From Rhodothermus profundi (lineage in GTDB: Bacteria; Bacteroidota; Rhodothermia; Rhodothermales; Rhodothermaceae): 64,000 nucleotides of DNA. The stretch lies in NCBI RefSeq assembly GCF_900142415.1, contig NZ_FRAU01000001.1, positions 675,246 to 739,245 of the forward strand, given 5' to 3'. The position numbers and the translations under genes were made by a program. This document shows positions 63,195 through 64,000 of the stretch, piece by piece. Within the stretch, counting starts at the first letter, position 1. The number at the start of each line of letters is the position of its first letter. The notes under the pieces were generated by a model that was not told the DNA's origin, ran no database searches, and saw nothing but the letters and a program-made list of their open reading frames with translations.

Positions 63195-63233
63195 CGGTAC
63201 GTTTACTCAGGTTTGGTTAAACAGAAGGTAGGT

Positions 63234-64000
63234 TTACAGCCAGATCCATGCGATCATCGTTAGCCCAACTGCAAAAACCAGAGCAGCAACCGGAGTGCCA
63301 GCTTTCAGATAATCGCGGAAGCGATAGCCTCCGGCCGACATCACCATCAGGTTCGTCTGGTAGCCGATCGGGGTCAGAAAGCTGGCCGAGGCCGCTACGG
63401 CGACGGTAATTGCAAAAGCTCGGGGTTCCAGCCCCAGCTCGCCTGCCACAGCGAGCGCAACGGGCAGCATGAGCGCAGCGGCCGCGTTGTTGGTAAACAG
63501 TTCGGTTAGCGCCATGGTAACCAGATAGAGCACGGCCAGCGCAGCCACTGGTCCCAGGTCGGCCGTCATCGCCACCAGACCATGGCCGAGCGCAGCAGCC
63601 AGTCCGGAGCGATCGACGGCCTGTCCGATTCCCAGCGCAGCCGCAATCACCACCAGCACCTGTAGATCAAGCGCCTGCCGGGCTTCACGGCCTGAAAGGC
63701 AACGCGTCAGCACCATCCCCAGGGCGGCTGCAAAGGCTGCCGTTACCAGCGGCACCCATCCCAGCGCGGCCAGCAACACCATGCCCGCAAAAATGGCCAG
63801 GGCTACGGGCGCGTGGCGGGGACGCGGCCGGGGCCGTTCCGGACTGCGTGGAGCGACCAGGTAAAACTCATCGCGCCGGGCGTTCCAGCGGCGGTCAAAA
63901 CCATTTCGGGCTTCAATCAGCAGCAGGTCGCCCGCTTCAATAGGAATGCGCCCAAGCGATCCGACAATGCGCTGACCTTGCCGCTGAATGCCCAGTACTA
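63234..64000 (-). CDS. SLC13/DASS-type anion permease with TrkA_C domain (partial)
   Basis: The C-terminal 255 residues of a transporter whose start lies beyond the window. The right-hand part (63790-64000) encodes the end of a TrkA_C (RCK_C) domain (GIQRQGQRIVGSLGRIPIEA, GDLLLIEA), then a basic linker and at least six membrane segments: VALAIFAGMVLLAALGWVPL, ALDLQVLVVIAAALGIGQAV, VAALAVLYLVTMALTELFT and the family motif TNNAAAALMLPVALAVAGEL. TFNNA/TNNAAA near the inverted-repeat helix is typical of the SLC13 permeases. The last helix is LVFAVGLTMIAWIWL. The neighbouring sat-cysC suggests sulfate as substrate, which is inference. Confidence 0.88.
   Translation of the reverse strand, partial: VLGIQRQGQRIVGSLGRIPIEAGDLLLIEARNGFDRRWNARRDEFYLVAPRSPERPRPRPRHAPVALAIFAGMVLLAALGWVPLVTAAFAAALGMVLTRCLSGREARQALDLQVLVVIAAALGIGQAVDRSGLAAALGHGLVAMTADLGPVAALAVLYLVTMALTELFTNNAAAALMLPVALAVAGELGLEPRAFAITVAVAASASFLTPIGYQTNLMVMSAGGYRFRDYLKAGTPVAALVFAVGLTMIAWIWL

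Overview
The window looks like chromosomal DNA of a moderately GC-rich member of the Rhodothermota/Bacteroidota, most like Rhodothermus. This is an inference from gene content: a type IX secretion SprA translocon, TonB-dependent and FadL-like outer membrane proteins, DUF4296, DUF4837 and DUF5687 family proteins, 6-bladed beta-propeller proteins next to small secreted peptides, and a type 3 prolyl-tRNA synthetase. Most genes are housekeeping, tightly packed and similar in base composition. Two accessory stretches, about 32.0-41.4 kb and 49.6-51.9 kb, differ from the rest in composition, decay and content.

Layout. 1-6.4 kb: the 3' part of sprA, then lipB and a small acidic protein. 6.4-8.9 kb (minus): DUF423 membrane protein, lipoprotein, rsfS, LytR_C protein and a secreted protein. 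9.0-11.5 kb (plus): tsaD, chorismate mutase, mltG. 11.4-14.5 kb (minus): a FadL-like porin and a Tyr/Arg-rich lipoprotein. 14.7-18.8 kb (plus): proS and a TonB-dependent receptor. 18.8-19.9 kb (minus): endonuclease V and a DUF4296-like lipoprotein.

20.2-31.6 kb (minus) is one long tryptophan operon: trpL leader peptide and attenuator, trpE, an unknown 163-residue protein, trpS, trpG, trpD, trpC, trpF, trpB, a RAYT-like transposase remnant, trpA, then a DUF4837 lipoprotein and hisG, closed by a strong hairpin. The leader peptide has three consecutive Trp codons. Mutually exclusive antiterminator and terminator stems can be read directly from the sequence.

32.0-41.4 kb (plus) is an accessory cluster of five paralogous beta-propeller proteins, each with a GPGEF motif, and small secreted Cys-containing peptides. 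A roughly 170-bp leader repeat with a conserved hairpin precedes the first two peptides, and shortened versions lie further on. The last peptide/propeller pair is broken by a frameshift and a nonsense codon. A DUF5687-type ABC permease follows, with an ATPase that is frameshifted and truncated.

41.4-49.1 kb: ccmF, an unknown protein coupled to a TolB-like lipoprotein, a thioredoxin-TPR protein, an M20 peptidase and a protein of 12 sixteen-residue glycine-rich repeats. 49.6-51.9 kb (plus): a secreted protein with a C-terminal glycine-rich hydrophobic hairpin and a multi-TM partner, then a 5'-truncated copy of its C-terminus with a second multi-TM partner. This layout resembles a polymorphic toxin-immunity locus with an orphan cassette and is the best candidate for an undescribed system. 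52.1-64 kb: aroC, a DegP/DegQ-type protease, plsC, a large propeller-type sensor histidine kinase, a repeat-bearing mini-lipoprotein, a glycosyltransferase, a periplasmic thioredoxin, fused sat-cysC and the start of an SLC13-type anion permease. No rRNA, tRNA or CRISPR array was recognised.
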